64,000 nucleotides of DNA from positions 364,440,269 to 364,504,268 of the forward strand of contig NC_090319.1 in NCBI RefSeq assembly GCF_040869045.1. Reading direction: 5' to 3'. This document shows positions 1 through 12,330 of the stretch, one piece after another. Under the pieces are notes generated by a model. That model had not been told where the DNA came from. It searched no databases and saw nothing but the letters and a program-made list of their open reading frames with translations. Numbering within the stretch: the stretch's first letter is position 1; each line of letters opens with the position of its first letter. The stretch is from Eurosta solidaginis (lineage: Eukaryota > Arthropoda > Insecta > Diptera > Tephritidae). The translations under genes were made by a program, and so were the position numbers.

Positions 1-1076
1 GCACCTATATGAAACATCACCATAGAACCAGCTTACTATTGTTTAGCCCCAGTTTGTTTCTTACACCTAATACTCTATCAAAGGAATGAATATTTGAAGC
101 TCGCATACGGGGGAAGATGTCTCTTTGTTGACATGTATACAACTGTTCATTGGCAACCTTATGTGTTTTGAGCTGCTCTACATAGTAAATGGTGCTCTTT
201 TATCGTGATGGCTTCCGATTGTTTAAAGAGGAGTGCGTAATCAGTCTCTAGATTGTAAATATTACTTGGCGCACTTCCTTCGCTGAAGTGTGTGCTCACT
301 TGGATATAAAACTTTTATGGTACGCGTCAGTACTTGAAAGATCTGTCATTCTTCCAGTTCGAGTTGTTGTCTAGGTGCAGAAAGTTTTTGTAAAAAAGAA
401 ATATATATTGTAAGGAAAAAATTGGCTGAGTATATAATCTAAGATATCGTATGTCCTCTGCTGGTTAAATATCTATCTCCGGTTATATTCTCTCTTTGTC
501 AAAGTGCCACCTACAAGCTGGTAATATCTTTTCCATCTTGATTAAAAAAATATTATGCTTTATGTTACACACATTTTTTTTTTTATTTTAGAAGTGCAGT
601 AAAGCAACTCATTGAATACAAAGTTGCGTTATGAGACATGTTGGTATCCTCGTATGGATATATTTATGTAAATATTTGCAGTTCATTTGTTCATAACTAA
701 AATTGGGTGCAATGTGGTGTTTGCACTTAAATCAGTTACATGAACTTTGTTTGTATGCATGTTGGTAAGAAGACATGTCTTTGTATACATAGTAGCCGGT
801 GTCAAATTACATATAACATTACATGTGGAGTGTGGCTTTAGATTTTTTACACCTAATACTTTATATCTTTCAACAAATTTAATTCACATACAATAAATTT
901 CGTCGGCTTATTAAAATAGGCACTCATTTGGCTTGTGGAAAAAAACAAAAGCAAGTAGTTTGGAATAAGTTTTAGAAAATACTCCCAATCAGTCTGGAGT
1001 TGGAATCTTGAATTGTCTTCAAGCATCTATCAAATGAATTTCAAGATCACGTAGCACATCTTTGACTAATTCATAT
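1..1076. other. Unrecognised AT-rich spacer
   Basis: No long open frame, RNA gene or repeat family that I recognise. The sequence is AT-rich with scattered homopolymer T runs (for example near 573-590). It ends where the first helentron-like element begins. Confidence 0.5.
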
Positions 1077-2484
1077 TTTTAAACTCAGCTGGGCAGAGCC
1101 CACAAAGTATATTAATTTTGTTCGCAGAACGGTACCCCGTAACGGCATAAACTAATCAAGATAGTTATAGACTTCAATATATCAAAAGGATTTGGGCGAA
1201 AAAAGAAATTCATTTAGCCATCCGTCCGTCTGTCCGTGAACACGATAACTTGAGTAAGTTTTGAGGTATCTTAATGAAATTTGGTATGTAAGTTCCTGGG
1301 CACTCGTTCTAATGAACGAAATCGGACTATAACCACACCCACTTTTTCGATATCGAAAATTTCGAAAAACAGAAAAAGTGCGATAATTAATTACCAAAGA
1401 TGGATAAAGCGATGAAGCTTGGTAGGTGGGTTGAACTTATGACGCAGAACAGAAAACTAATAAAATTTTGGACAATGGGCCTGGCACCGCCCACTTTTAA
1501 AAGAAGGTAATTTAAAAGTTTTGCAAGCTTTAATTTCGCAGTCGTTGAAGATATCATGATGAAATTTGGTAGGAACGTTACTCCTATTACTATATGTGTT
1601 CAAAATAAAAATTAGCAAAATCGGATAACGAACACGCCCACTTAAAAAAAAATTCTAAATAAAATTTTAACAAAAAATTTAATATCTTTAGAGTATATAA
1701 GTAAATTTGTCAACATTCAACTCCAGTAATGATATGGTGCAACAAAATACAAAAATAAAATAAAATTTCAAAATGGGCGTGGCTCCGCCCTTTTTTATTT
1801 AATTTGTCTAGAATACTTTTAATGCCATATGTCGAACAAAAATATACCAATCCTTGTGAAATTTGGTAAGGGAATAGCTTCTATGACGATAACTGTTTTC
1901 TGTGAAAATGGGCGAAATCGCTTCAAGCCACGCCCAGTTTTTATACACAGTCGACCGTCTGTCCTTCCGCTCGGCCATTAACACGATAACTTGCGCATAA
2001 AACGATGTATCTTAACTAAACTCCGTTCACGTACTTATCTGAACTCACTTTATCTTGGTATTAAAAATGGGCGAAATCCGATTATGGCCACGCCCACTGT
2101 TTCGAAATCGAAAATTTCGAAAATGAAAAAAAAATGCCATAATTATATACCAAATAATACGAAAAAAGGGATGAAACATGGTAATTGGATTGGTTTATTG
2201 ACGCAAAATATAATTTAAAAAAAAACTTTGTAAAATGGGTGTGACACTTACCATATTAAGTAGAAGAAAATGAAAAAGTTCTGCAAGGCGAAATCAAAAG
2301 CCCTTGGAATCTTGGCAGGAATACTGTTCGTGGTATTACATATATAAATAAATTAGCGGTACCCGACCGATGATGTTGTGAGTCACCTTGTTCCACATTT
2401 TGCTTGATATCTCGAAAACGCCTTCACATATACAACTAAGGGCCACTCCCTTTTAAAACCCTCACTAATACCTTTAATTTGATA
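1077..2484 (+). mobile_element. INE-1/helentron-like element, 3'-truncated
   Basis: The left end carries the family's start motif (ACTCAGCTGGGCAGAG at about 1083), then GTCCGTCC-type microsatellite remains near 1220, and repeated modules of the type GGGCGTGGCTCCGCCC and CACGCCCACTTTTTCGATATCG, in the same order as in the full-length copies elsewhere in the window. The copy stops at about 2484, inside what would be the first satellite monomer. It therefore lacks the satellite array and the 3' hairpin. No protein is encoded. The classification rests on resemblance to Drosophila INE-1/DINE-1 (GCCATGTCCGTC microsatellite, CGCCCAC modules, 3' hairpin followed by a TTGTT end) and is an inference. 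Confidence 0.75.
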
Positions 2485-3309
2485 AATTGATTGAATTTAT
2501 TTATAAATGAACATTTTTAAACTAAAATTTGTTTTCTTGTACGTTTATTCAAAGAATATAGTAAAAAAAACTAAAAAAAAAAAAACATGCAAAAATGCAG
2601 AATTGAATTTTGCGAATCGTCTGTCGTAACTGTTCGTAGTGTGCAAAAATGCGGTACCACTGAAAACGGTGAGTATTTCGGCCGCCCTTTAGCGGTTAGA
2701 CATTTTAGTCTAAAAAGTCATAAGTCTCACAATATTCATCTTAATAGAGTTCGGGATTTTGTGCAAATAGTCTAGCAAACGTTGTGCAAACGTTCATGGC
2801 ATATTTTTTACAATACACTAACAAATTATATGACTTTGAATTTGTTATGTCATTGCAAATACGCAACTTCAAAAACCGTAGTTTTTTTTTTTTCAATATT
2901 GAATAGCAAATCAGTCGATACAAAATAAAATATGGGAAGAAAAAATTGAAACTGAGGAAAGCTGCTCAGCCATAATTGATTCTTGACATATAATTACCAA
3001 AGGGTGTTTTAAATTTTCTTCCATAGGCAGTGCTCAGAAGCTTCATATATTTATATTGAATCAAATCTGATACACCATTCGGAAAATAAATTGTCAAAAA
3101 TCAATGAGAATTTTGAGAGACTTATAACTTGTATTTTGTGCCACCAAAATTGAACGTGCTACGAGATTGCGTTTATATAACTCTTTGTGCGTTCAAAACC
3201 GGATATTCTTATTATATTTAGAACCCGATTTATTCTGTTTTGTTTCATAAGGCTTAAACGAGTTCAAAAAGTGTCGTTCGATTTACCCCTTCATTTTACT
3301 GATCCCGAT
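2485..3309. other. Unrecognised spacer with A-rich tract
   Basis: Contains an A-rich run at about 2568-2586 and T/A homopolymers near 2882-2895. A short direct repeat TGCAAAAATGC occurs at about 2587 and 2643. No gene is supported. An open frame that runs from 3187 into the downstream LINE piece is flanking sequence fused to the LINE by chance. Confidence 0.4.
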
Positions 3310-3792
3310 CAAATACCACTCTACAAGTCAATTATCGTACCCGTCCTGCTATATGGGGCAGAAGCATGGACCATGACAACAGCAGATGAAGCGGCTTTGG
3401 GAGTGTTCGAGAGAAAAGTTCTTCGAAAGATTTATGGACCTCTACGCGTTGGCGATGGCGAGTACCGAAGAAGATTTAATGATGAGCTGTACGAGCTATA
3501 CGCAGACATCAACATAGTCCAGCGAATTAAAACGCAGCGGCTGCGCTGGCTAGGCCATGTTATGCGAATGAAAGATGATGCTCCGGCCAAGAAAGTGTTT
3601 CTATCGGAACCCGCCTATGGAAGCAGAGGTAGAGGGCGGCCCCCACTCCGTTGGAAGGACCAGGTGGAAAACGATTTAAACTCCCTTGGTGTGACCAATT
3701 GGCGCCGGTTGGCGGAGCGAAAGAGCGACTGGCGCGCCTTGTTGGACGGCCATAACCGTTTAGACGGTTAAGCGCCAATTAAGTAAGTAAGA
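3310..3792 (+). pseudogene. RTE-like non-LTR retrotransposon, 3' end fragment
   Basis: From about 3319 to 3771 the frame encodes the C-terminal tail of a reverse-transcriptase polyprotein, recognisable from LLYGAEAWTMTTADE, RLRWLGHVMRM, GRGRPPLRWKDQVENDL and NWRRLAERKSDWRALL. This is the family's usual region after the RT domain, with no catalytic motif. The stop is followed directly by a short TAAG-repeat tail (3780-3791), as expected for elements of the RTE type that end in a short microsatellite. The fragment is strongly 5'-truncated. It matches the 34.3-34.7 kb copy and the reverse-strand 8.6-9.0 kb copy very closely, so it is fairly young, but it is dead. Assignment to RTE rather than a neighbouring clade is an inference. 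Confidence 0.8.
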
Positions 3793-4125
3793 TCCAATAC
3801 CATACCCATACCCACCGAAGATTCTCGGTTCACGTTTTGGGCAAAGCAGCATCAAAATTTTAGAAACAAGTTTTTTCAATTCGAAGGATACTTTGCGATC
3901 ATCGGCAGTATTTGGCAAGCACTCCGAGTGTATTCCTGCCATGAAAACCTCTCAGCCAAAACTCATCTGCTTCCGTTGGGAGTCGGCATAAAGCAATTAC
4001 GTCCCGTATCGCCAATTTGAAGGTAAAATAAAAAGGAACACGACGCAAATTGGAAGAGAAACTCGGCCTTAAATCTCTTCGGAGGATATCCCGCCTTACA
4101 TTTTTTTTATTTTTTTTTTTTACTT
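3793..4125 (+). mobile_element. tRNA-derived SINE copy (5' part degraded)
   Basis: Shares with four other copies in the window the blocks GGGCAAAGCAGCATCAAAATTTTAG, then GCACTCCGAGTGTATTCCTGCCATG, then GTTGGGAGTCGGCATAAAGC, then AAATTGGAAGAGAAACTCGG and a T-rich tail after CCCGCCTTAC. The best copies begin with an A-box-like TGGTGTGATGGTAG and a B-box-like GGTTCAA, typical of RNA polymerase III SINEs. Here only a B-box-like CGGTTCACG is left. The copy starts immediately after the TAAG tail of the LINE fragment. Confidence 0.7.
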
Positions 4126-4466
4126 ATACCATTTTATAGCGCTCGTTGTGCCCTCATAAGCCTGCAGTCACTTGCATCGAGACGTTCTAGCCAATGCCTA
4201 AGGTCTACCTATGACTTAATTTGTGGTCCGATCGACTGGCCAAAACTTTTGGAAAAAATTGGCTTCATTGCTCCGTGCAGAGCACTCCGTGTGCAACATT
4301 CGTTTTACGACAAGGTAGAGCTAGTTATTATAAAATTTATCCCAATTCCAGGGCCCTTACAGAATTAAACAAGATTATTCTCTTTCTCTGGACTTCGCAC
4401 TCCCGAGATCATGTTTTGGTTCTAAACCAAATCATGTTATACTCAAAACATAAGTACTTAAAATGA
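4126..4466. other. Short unrecognised spacer
   Basis: No recognisable repeat or gene. An 81-codon frame at 4221-4466 has no motif I know and ends at the helentron boundary. Confidence 0.35.
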
Positions 4467-4559
4467 ACAAGTAAGGAAGGCTAAGTTCGGGTGTAACCGA
4501 ACATTACATACTCAGTTGAGAGCTATGGGGACAAAATAAGGAAAATCACCATGTAGGAA

Positions 4560-6500
4560 AATGAACCTAGGGTAACCCTGGAATGTGGTTGTATGGCATG
4601 TGTATCAAATGGAAGGTATTAAAGAGTATTTTAAGAGAGAGTAGGCCATAGTTCTATGGATGGACGCCATTTAGGGATATCGCCATAAAGGTGGACCAGG
4701 GCTGACTCTAGAATGTGTTTGTACGATATGAGTATCAAATGAAAGGTGTTAATGAGTATTTTAAAAGGGAGTGGGCCTTAGTTCTATGGGTGGACGCCAT
4801 TTCGGGATATCGCCATAAACATGGGCCAGGGTTGACTCTAGAATGCGTTTGTACAATATGGGTATCAAATGAAAGGTGTTAATGAGTATTTTAAAAGGGA
4901 GTGGGCCTTAGTTCTATGGGTGGATGCCTTTTCGGGATATCGCCATAAACATGGGCCAGGGTTGACTCTAGAATGCGTTTGTACAATATGGGTATCAAAT
5001 GAAAGGTGTTAATGAGTATTTTAAAAGGGCGTGGGGCTTAGTTCTATAGGTGGACGCCTTTTCGAGATATCGCCATAAAGGTGGACCAGGGGTGACTCTA
5101 GAATGCGTTTTTACGATATGGTTATCAAATGAAAGGTGCTAATGAGTATTTTAGAAGGGAGTGGGCCTTAGTTCTATGGATGGACGCCATTTAGGGATAT
5201 CGCCATAAAGGTGGACCAGGGCTGACTCTAGAATGTGTTTGTACGATATGGGTATCAAATGAAAGATGGTAATGAGTATTTTAAAAGGGAGTAATCCTTA
5301 GTTCTATAGGTGGACGCCTTTTCGAGATATCGCCATAAAGGTGGACCAAGGGTGACCCTAGAATGTTTGTACGATATGGGTATCAAACGAAAGGTGCTAC
5401 TGAGCATTTTAAGAGGGACTGGGCATGAGGTCTATAGGTGGACGCCTTTTCGAGATATCGTCATTAGGGTGGGCCAGGGGTGACCCTAGAGTGTTTGTAC
5501 GATATGGGTATCAAACGAAAGGTGTTACTGAGCATTTTAAGAGGGAGTGGGCATTAGGTCTATAGGTGGACGCCTTTTCGAGATATCGCCATTAGGGTGG
5601 GCCAGGGGTGACTCTAGAATGTTTGTACGATATGGGTATCAAACGAAAGGTGTTACTGAGCATTTTAAGAGGGAATGGGCATTAGGTCTATAGGTGGACG
5701 CCTTTTCGAGATATCGCCATTAGGGCGGGCCAGGGGTGACTCTAGAAGGTTTTTGTACGATATGGGTATCAAATGAAAGGTGGTAATGCGTATTTTAAAA
5801 GGGAGTAATCCTTAGTTCTATAGGTGGACGCCTTTTCGAGATATCGCCATAAAGGTGGACCAAGGGTGACTCCAGAATGTTTGTACGATATGGGTATCAA
5901 ACGAAAGGTGTTACTGAGCATTTTAAGAGGGAGTGGGCATTAGGTCTATAGGTGGACGCCTTTTCGAGATATCGCCATTAGGGTGGGCCAGGGGTGACTC
6001 TAGAATGTTTGTACGATATGGGTATCAAACGAAAGGTGTTACTGAGCATTTTAAGAGGGAGTGGGCATTAGGTCTATAGGTGGACGCCTTTTAGAGATAT
6101 CGCCATTAGGATGGGCCAGGGGTGACTCTAGAATGTTTGTACGATATGGGTATCAAGCGAAAGGTGTTACTGAGCATTTTAAGAGGGAGTGGACATTAGG
6201 TATATAGGTGGACGCCTTTCCGAGATATCGCCATTAGGGAGGGCCAGGGGTGACTGTAGAATGTTTGTACGATATGGGTATCAAACGTAAAGTGTTACTG
6301 AGCATTTTAAGAGGGAGTGGGCATTAGGTCTATAGGTGGACGCCTTTTCGAGATATCGCCATTAGGGTGGGCCAGGGTGACTCTAGAATGTGTTTGTACG
6401 ATATATGGATATCAAATTAAAAGTATTAATGAGGGTTTTAAAAGCGAGTGGCCCTTAGATGTATATGTGAAGGCGTTCTCGCGATATCGACCAAAATGTG
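4560..6500. repeat. 128/130-bp satellite array inside the helentron
   Basis: Tandem monomers can be followed through recurring blocks TAGGTGGACGCCTTTTCGAG, ATATCGCCATTAGGGTGGGCC and TACGATATGGGTATCAAACG. The spacing is 128 bp between the copies at 5462 and 5590, and about 130 bp in the outer, more diverged copies that have an extra TG in AGAATGTGTTTG. The inner copies (about 5350-6370) are nearly identical while the outer ones are diverged, the usual pattern of unequal exchange in a tandem array. There is no coding capacity: neither period is a multiple of three. Confidence 0.9.
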
Positions 6501-7674
6501 GACCAGGTGATCCAGAAAATCATCTGTCGGGTACTGCTAATTTATTTATATATGCAATACCACTAACAGTATTCCTGCCAAGATTCCAAGGGCTGTTGAT
6601 TTCGCCTTGTAGAACTTTTTCATTTTCTTCTACTTAATATGGTAGGTGTCACACCCATTTTACAAAGTTTTTTCCAAAGTTATATTTTGCGTCAATAAAC
6701 CAATCCAGTTACCATGTTTCATCCCTTTTTTCGTAGTTGGTATAATATTATGGCATTTTTTTCATTTTTCGTAATTTTCGATATCGATAAAGTGGGCGTG
6801 GTTATGTCGGATTTCGGCCATTTTTTATACCAAGATAAAGTGAGTTCAGATAAGTACGTGGGCTAAGTTTAGTAAAGATATATCGGTTTTTGCTCAAGTT
6901 ATTGTGTTAACGGTCGAGCGGAAGGACAGACGGTGGACTGTGTATAAAAACTGGGCGTGACTTCCACCGATTTCGCCCATTTTCACAGGGAACAGTTACC
7001 GTCACAGAATCTAGCCTCCTACCAAATTTGAGAAGGATTGGTAAATTTTTGTTCGACTTATGGCATTAAAAGTATTCTAGACAAACTAAATGAAAATGGG
7101 CGGAGCCACGCCCATTTTCAAATTTTCTTTTATTTTTGTATTTTGTTGCATCATATCATTACTGGAGTTGAATTTTGACTTAATTTACTTATATATAGTA
7201 AAGATATTAAATTTTTTGCTAAAATTTGAATTAAAAAAAATTTTTTTTTTAAAAAGTGGGCGTGTTCTTCATCCAATTTTGCTAATTTTTATTTAGCACA
7301 TATATAGTAATAGTAGTAACGTTCCTGCCAAATTTCATCATGATATCTTCAACGACTGCCAAATTACAGCTTGCAAAACTTTTAAATTACCTTCTTGTAA
7401 AAGTGGGCGGTGCCACGTCCATTGTCCAAAATCTTACTAATTTTCTATTCTGCGTCATAACGTCAACCCATCTACCAAGTTTCATCGCTTTAACCGCCTT
7501 TGGCAATGAATTATCGCATTTTTTCGGTTTTTCGAAATTTTCGATATCGAAAAAGTGGGCGTGGTTATAGTCCGATAGCGTTCATTTTAAATAGCGATCT
7601 GAGATGAGTGCTCAGGAACCTACATACCAAATTTCGTCAAGATACCTTAAAATTTACTCAAGTTATCGTGTTAA

Positions 7675-7719
7675 CGGACGGACGGACGGACGGACGGACG
7701 GACGGACGGACGGACGGAC
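7675..7719. repeat. (GGAC)n microsatellite of the helentron start
   Basis: About eleven uninterrupted GGAC/GACG units just before ATGGCTCAATC. The same position in sister copies carries 5-16 units (48966, 49570, 50713), so it is length-variable between copies. Confidence 0.95.
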
Positions 7720-7864
7720 ATGGCTCAATCAAATTTTTTTCGATCCTGATTATTTTGATATATGGAAGTCTATATCTATCTCGATTCCTTTATATATGTA
7801 CAACCAACCGTTATCCAATCAAACTTAATATACTCTGTGAGCTCTGCTCAACTGAGTATAAAAA

Positions 7865-8552
7865 TTAGATTTGTAGTCGCTAGATTTATTAAAGTGAATT
7901 GAATTAAATTAGCACTGCTATTTTAGTGCTCACTGCTGTTTGTACTAAATTTAGAATATTTTTATTAATTTATTTCAATTGAGACGACTCTTTGTAGTGC
8001 CTTATGTCACACACATTTGTATGTGGGAATGAGATCAGAAGTCACTTGCAAACTTTCCTTAAGTTTAGCAATTACAAACTGACCTGCTGGCGGTAAAGTG
8101 GTGTATTACAAAGTATTGGGACGCAATATAAACAGATGTTTAATGCAACAACAACAATATGTTTAACACAATGCCACAAAATACACAAACACAAACTGTA
8201 TGTTGGATATATGTATAATGTTTATTCGCAAATTGTCGTAGTAGCCACACAATTTCATTCAGTACATATATACTTACATATATATGTATATACACTTTTG
8301 CTGCAGCAACGGCTGATTGATATTTGAGTGGTTATATGTCATAAATAACCACAAAACGTGTCAACAAATTTCCGTGAAAAGCATCAGAGTAAAAGTTGAG
8401 ATGACAGCGGCATACTTTGATATTTAATATAAATATTTTGATAGTCTATAGACCGACGGCTGGTTGAAATATCACGCTATCTACCCTAAAATGCTTTTAA
8501 TTTATGCTTAGATCAACATCATCATCAGTATCACACGGTTAATTGGAACTTA
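7865..8552. other. Unrecognised spacer
   Basis: AT-rich with a CAACAACAA stretch near 8147 and TATATGTATATA runs near 8275-8292. No supported gene or RNA. Confidence 0.4.
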
Positions 8553-9610
8553 ACTTACTTAAAACTTACTTAATTGGCGCTTAACCGTCTAAATGGTTAT
8601 GGCCGTCCAACAAGGCGCGCCAGTCGCTCCTTTGCTCCGCCAACCGGAGCCAATTGGTCACACCAAGGGAGTTTAAATCGTTTTCCACCTGGTCCTTCCA
8701 ACGGAGTGGGGGCCGCCCTCTACCTCTGCTTCCATAGGCGGGTTCCGATAGAAACACTTTCTTGGCCGGAGCATCAACTTTCATTCGCATAGCATGGCCT
8801 AGACAGCGCAGCGGCTGCATTTTATTTCGCTGGACTATATGGATGTCTGCGTATAGCTCGTACAGCTCATCATTAAATCTTCTTCGGTACTCGCCATAGC
8901 CAACGCGTTGAGGTCCATAAATCTTTCGAAGAACTTTTCTCTCGAACACTCCCAAAGCCGCTTCATCTGCTGTTGTCATGTTCCATACTTCTGCCCATAT
9001 AGCAGGACGTGTACGACAAGTGACTTGTGGAGTATGATTTTCGCTCGCCGAGAGAGGACTTTACTTTTCTACTGCCTACCTAGTCCAAAGAAGCATTTAT
9101 TGGCAAAATTGATTCTTCGCTGCATTTCAGTGCTGATGTTGTTGCTAGTGTTGATGCTGGTTCCCAAATAAATGAAGTCCTTTGCTATTTCGAAATTATG
9201 GCTGCCAACAGTAGCGTGGTTGCCAAGGCGCGTATGCGCTGACTCTTTGCTCGATGACAGCAGGTACTTCGTTTTGTCCTCATTTACCATCAAACCCATC
9301 TTTACCGCTTCTGTTTCCAGTTTGGAGTAAGCAGAACTAACAGCGCAGGTGTTTAGGCCGATGATATCAATGTCATCAGCATATGCCAGTAATTGCACGC
9401 TTTTATAGTATATTATTCCAGTGCGGTTAAGTTCTGCAGCTAGCATAATTTTCTCCAGAATCAAATTAAAGAAATCGCACAATATGGGGTCACCCTGTCT
9501 GAAACCTCGTTTAGTTTCGAACGGCTCGGACAATTCTGACGGAGCTGCTGGTGTTGCTCAAAGTCATTTTGCACAGCCGTATAAGTTTTGCGGGGAAACC
9601 AAATTCAGAC
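8553..9610 (-). pseudogene. RTE-like LINE, RT palm to 3' end, frameshifted
   Basis: On the minus strand, 9533-9069 encodes part of a reverse transcriptase: FETKRGFRQGDP (template-grip region), then LLAYADDIDIIG with the catalytic YADD, then KTKYLLSSSKES and FIYLGTSINTSNNIS. After a frame break between 9068 and 8980, 8979-8581 encodes the tail domain (MTTADEAALGVFERKVLR, GRGRPPLRWKDQVE). The 3' end has TTAAGTAAG-type repeats (8553-8575). The N-terminal endonuclease and RT fingers are missing, and homology to the 33.4-kb copy breaks off at about 9610, beside an A/T run. One of the better-preserved copies here, but not functional. Confidence 0.85.
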
Positions 9611-9814
9611 ATAGCGACAATTTTTTTTTGCATAGCCTATGCAATTTTGGCAGTTTCGTTGCCAACTGTACCTGTTTTGCGATAAATGACGCTTATTGGA
9701 CTGACTCTTTTTGGACTGACGCCAATGGTGATAAAGTATTCGCCCACCTGTTTTTCCAACTGAGTGGAGATCTCGGACTTTATCTACTTCCAAACTGCGG
9801 TGGCGACTGATATA
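9611..9814 (-). pseudogene. Segment of unknown origin joined to the LINE
   Basis: Lies between the RTE-like copy (ends about 9610) and an older LINE tail (from 9815). On the minus strand an open stretch from about 9772 to a TAG at 9637-9639 reads like real protein, with ISTQLEKQVGEYFITIGVSP at its start and a SVIYRKTG stretch before the stop. I do not recognise the family. It is joined through an A-run (9621-9629) to the LINE residues AMSEFG. It may be a recombinant piece of another retroelement. An overlapping frame 9793-9605 is open but looks less protein-like. Confidence 0.4.
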
Positions 9815-10080
9815 ATTTCTTGGCCGGAGCGTATTTGTCTATTCGCATAACATGACCTAGCCAGCGATGGACTTTAATCGCTGTACTCTCTTTATATCTG
9901 CGTAAAGTATATCCAGGTCATATTAATAGCTCTATCAATACTTGCCGTTGCTATCATGTACAGGACCATACATCTTTCATAGAACTTTTCGCTTTAACGC
10001 ATCAAAGGCCATCTCAACTTCTCTCTACTCCATACGTCAGGGCTGGTGTGATGGAAAGTGGATTATTTTTCTACTTAAAC
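9815..10080 (-). pseudogene. Diverged LINE tail fragment (same superfamily)
   Basis: Block-for-block similarity on the minus strand to the tail domain of the 8.6-9.0 kb copy: TTGGCCGGAGC, then TATTCGCATAACATGACCTAG-like sequence, then the region matching ATACATCTTTC and CATACGTC. It carries many substitutions and small indels and no open frame. An older insertion of a related element. Confidence 0.6.
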
Positions 10081-10978
10081 GTGAAGAAACTAAAGCAAAA
10101 GTAAAAGTGTACCACCGCTTGTGTAATATAAAGTCCCACTTGATTTATACACTTAATTTATAAAGACGACGCATCAACTTATTGGAGCCCACACTGGTCA
10201 TAGGACTATAGGCATGAACACTGCAAAATTGTTAGCTAGCTTTAGTTAGAGCATATTTCAAATCCATTAGAATGTATAAAATAGATACTTTTTATATTCT
10301 CAATACCACTCACAACTCTAGCTGTTTTACGTATACATTCCTTTCATTTTCAGCGATGTTTGGCACATTCTCGACACTATTCATGCTTCATTTAAGATAC
10401 AAAAAGCGATCCATGTTTAAAAGTATATCGACTTAATTGAGTTTTACAACAATACCAAGTTGGCTACTTTGTAACATAGTTTTTTTATTAAAGCATTACG
10501 TTTTTGCCTTTTTCTCATTGCAAATATTGCAACTGTTTTTTTTTTTTTTATTTTTGAACCGCAACATTAGTTGCAAGCAAAATGTTTAAGTGGTTGGCGA
10601 ATGCCACGTAGCTTTGATTAGAGTTTGATTGTTTGCTGCCGATAATAAGCGTTCGATACAACGTACATATTGTGGGTGGAATTCGATTGAGGTCAGAGCA
10701 AAGAGCTATTTTCTATCACCTTTTTTTGCTAAAGTGGACGAATACCTTACAAAAAGTTTGCTTTTTGGTTGACTGTGTTCGAACTGGCCGGTCCACATTC
10801 ACATAGACTGAATGAGTCCGTAGTGTTCTGGTTGACTGTGGGTGTTTACACATTTTAAATTTATGTGTTTTTGCACCATTGAAAAGTTTAGCTGTGGTTC
10901 AAAATCTACAATGTGGCTCAAATATTAACTAATCCACAAGACTTCAAACATCAGTTTTTTATTTTGGAATGATCCCCT

Positions 10979-11060
10979 TGGCGTATACGTAACATTTTTA
11001 AGGAGTATAAACAGCAAAAATATAGCATTCGCAACAAACCCAAATGTTACGTATACGCCA
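10979..11060. repeat. Perfect 19-bp inverted repeat with 44-bp spacer
   Basis: TGGCGTATACGTAACATTT at 10979-10997 is the exact reverse complement of 11042-11060. The similarity does not extend outside the arms. It could be a transcribed hairpin or the ends of a tiny deleted transposon; no target duplication is visible. Confidence 0.8.
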
Positions 11061-12164
11061 TGGTGCGCAATGAATGCACCAACACAAAATCAGACATTGT
11101 TTTACTCCCAAAATTTTTAATTCATTTTAAATGCTCTTTTCTCGTTTACCCACAATACTATGGTCTAACCACCACATTAGTCCTTTTAACACTGTCGTCA
11201 CTTTATAAAATTGCTCACGTTTATTTAATTTGCATTCATTATCATAATCAGATCAGTGAGCATAAGGAGCTTAATATGAAAAAAAGTTGTCACATTAAAA
11301 TTTTTTAAAACTGTCATTTGATAACCCATCACGCTTAGACCGTCACTTCCGTCATAAGGGCCAAACTTACATGAAAATTAACTTTAATGTCTCATATATG
11401 GCAGACATGGAAGAAAGAGAAACAAAAATACAGAGCTTTTATCATATGCAGTGCAGTGACTTGCATTTAATATTACGTAAGTATAAACAGGCTATTAGCG
11501 TTGCTATTAGCAGGCAACAAACTTTGCAGATGACTTTCGGAAAGTCTTGCAAATATGCTTTTGTGTGTATATGTATGCATGTGTAATGATGCAATATGCA
11601 CAATTAGAAGAGACAATGTGTAGATGCAAATTCACTTTACATTAGGATGCCTTAGCATAAATATAATAATGAATTTCCGAGGACTCACGAAATGAAATGT
11701 GCGTCTGGTTTGTTTTTATTCTTATTAGAATGGCTATTGATGAGCATAGTAAAAATGTTTTGAAATATGGGGCGTGTCAACTTCCATACGGTCAAAGTCT
11801 TCGGTATCACATTTTTGAATAACCAAACCGAAGTATCTGACCCGTTATGGTTGAAATTGATATCTTTAATATTTTGGGATAACTTTTTCTTTGGAAGATG
11901 TACTATTCTAGAAACTTTATTCGTAGTGCGATTTGTCCGAAATTTGGTTACCCCCTATAGTGTTTATTATTTATTATTAAATTACTATTATTTTTTTTTT
12001 TTGGTAAGATTAATGTTTAGGAAACACTGCTCTCCGAAAAGTAAACTAAAGGCCAACTTATCCTGATAAATCTTATGTTTGATGCATCGATAGCTTTTTT
12101 CCCATCTTGATTTTTGAAATACTTTATATTTCGGTTTGATGGTAGAGTGTGAGATGTGCAAAGA

Positions 12165-12330
12165 TAAAAAGAAGGGGAGAGGGAGGGAAAAAGCTACGGA
12201 TATGCAGTTAGAGAGGCGGAAGAAAAGGCATACTTGAGGGATGTGGAGATAGAGAGAAGAAAATTTATAAGTAGAAGAGAAGAAAGAGAAATATAAGAAT
12301 AAGGTAAGGAAAAGAGAAAGAAAATTTTGG
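12165..12330. repeat. Purine-rich tract
   Basis: The plus strand is almost purely A/G with blocks such as AAGAAGGGGAGAGGGAGGG and AGAAGAGAAGAAAGAG. It is low-complexity DNA that could form triplex-type structures; no gene. Confidence 0.7.

Larger units (their letters stand above)
4467..7864 (-). mobile_element. Full-length helentron/INE-1-like element with internal satellite
   Basis: Reading on the minus strand, the element starts with TATACTCAGTTGAGCAGAGC (7860 downwards). It then has a CCGTCCGTCCGT microsatellite (7675-7719), CGCCCAC/GGGCGTGG modules with the palindrome TTTCGATATCGAAA, an array of about fifteen 128/130-bp satellite monomers (about 4560-6500), a second copy of the CTCAGTTGAG motif, the hairpin GTTCGGTTACACCCGAAC (4486-4503) and the end CTTACTTGTT at about 4467. 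This order (inverted subterminal motif, microsatellite, tandem repeats, 3' hairpin, no target duplication visible) is that of non-autonomous Helitron derivatives such as Drosophila INE-1. No Rep/helicase gene is present, so it would depend on a partner element. It could also be named a foldback or satellite-carrying MITE, but the hairpin plus end favours Helitron. Confidence 0.8.

Noticed and set aside
3187..3309. N-terminal extension of the frame that ends in the LINE tail
   Set aside because: The LINE match begins at about 3310-3319; the upstream residues are flanking DNA in the same frame by chance.
7604..7868. Frames with RTDGRTDGRTDG repeats (also at 48896, 50474)
   Set aside because: Translations of the GGAC microsatellite at the start of helentron-like elements; present in every copy regardless of frame.
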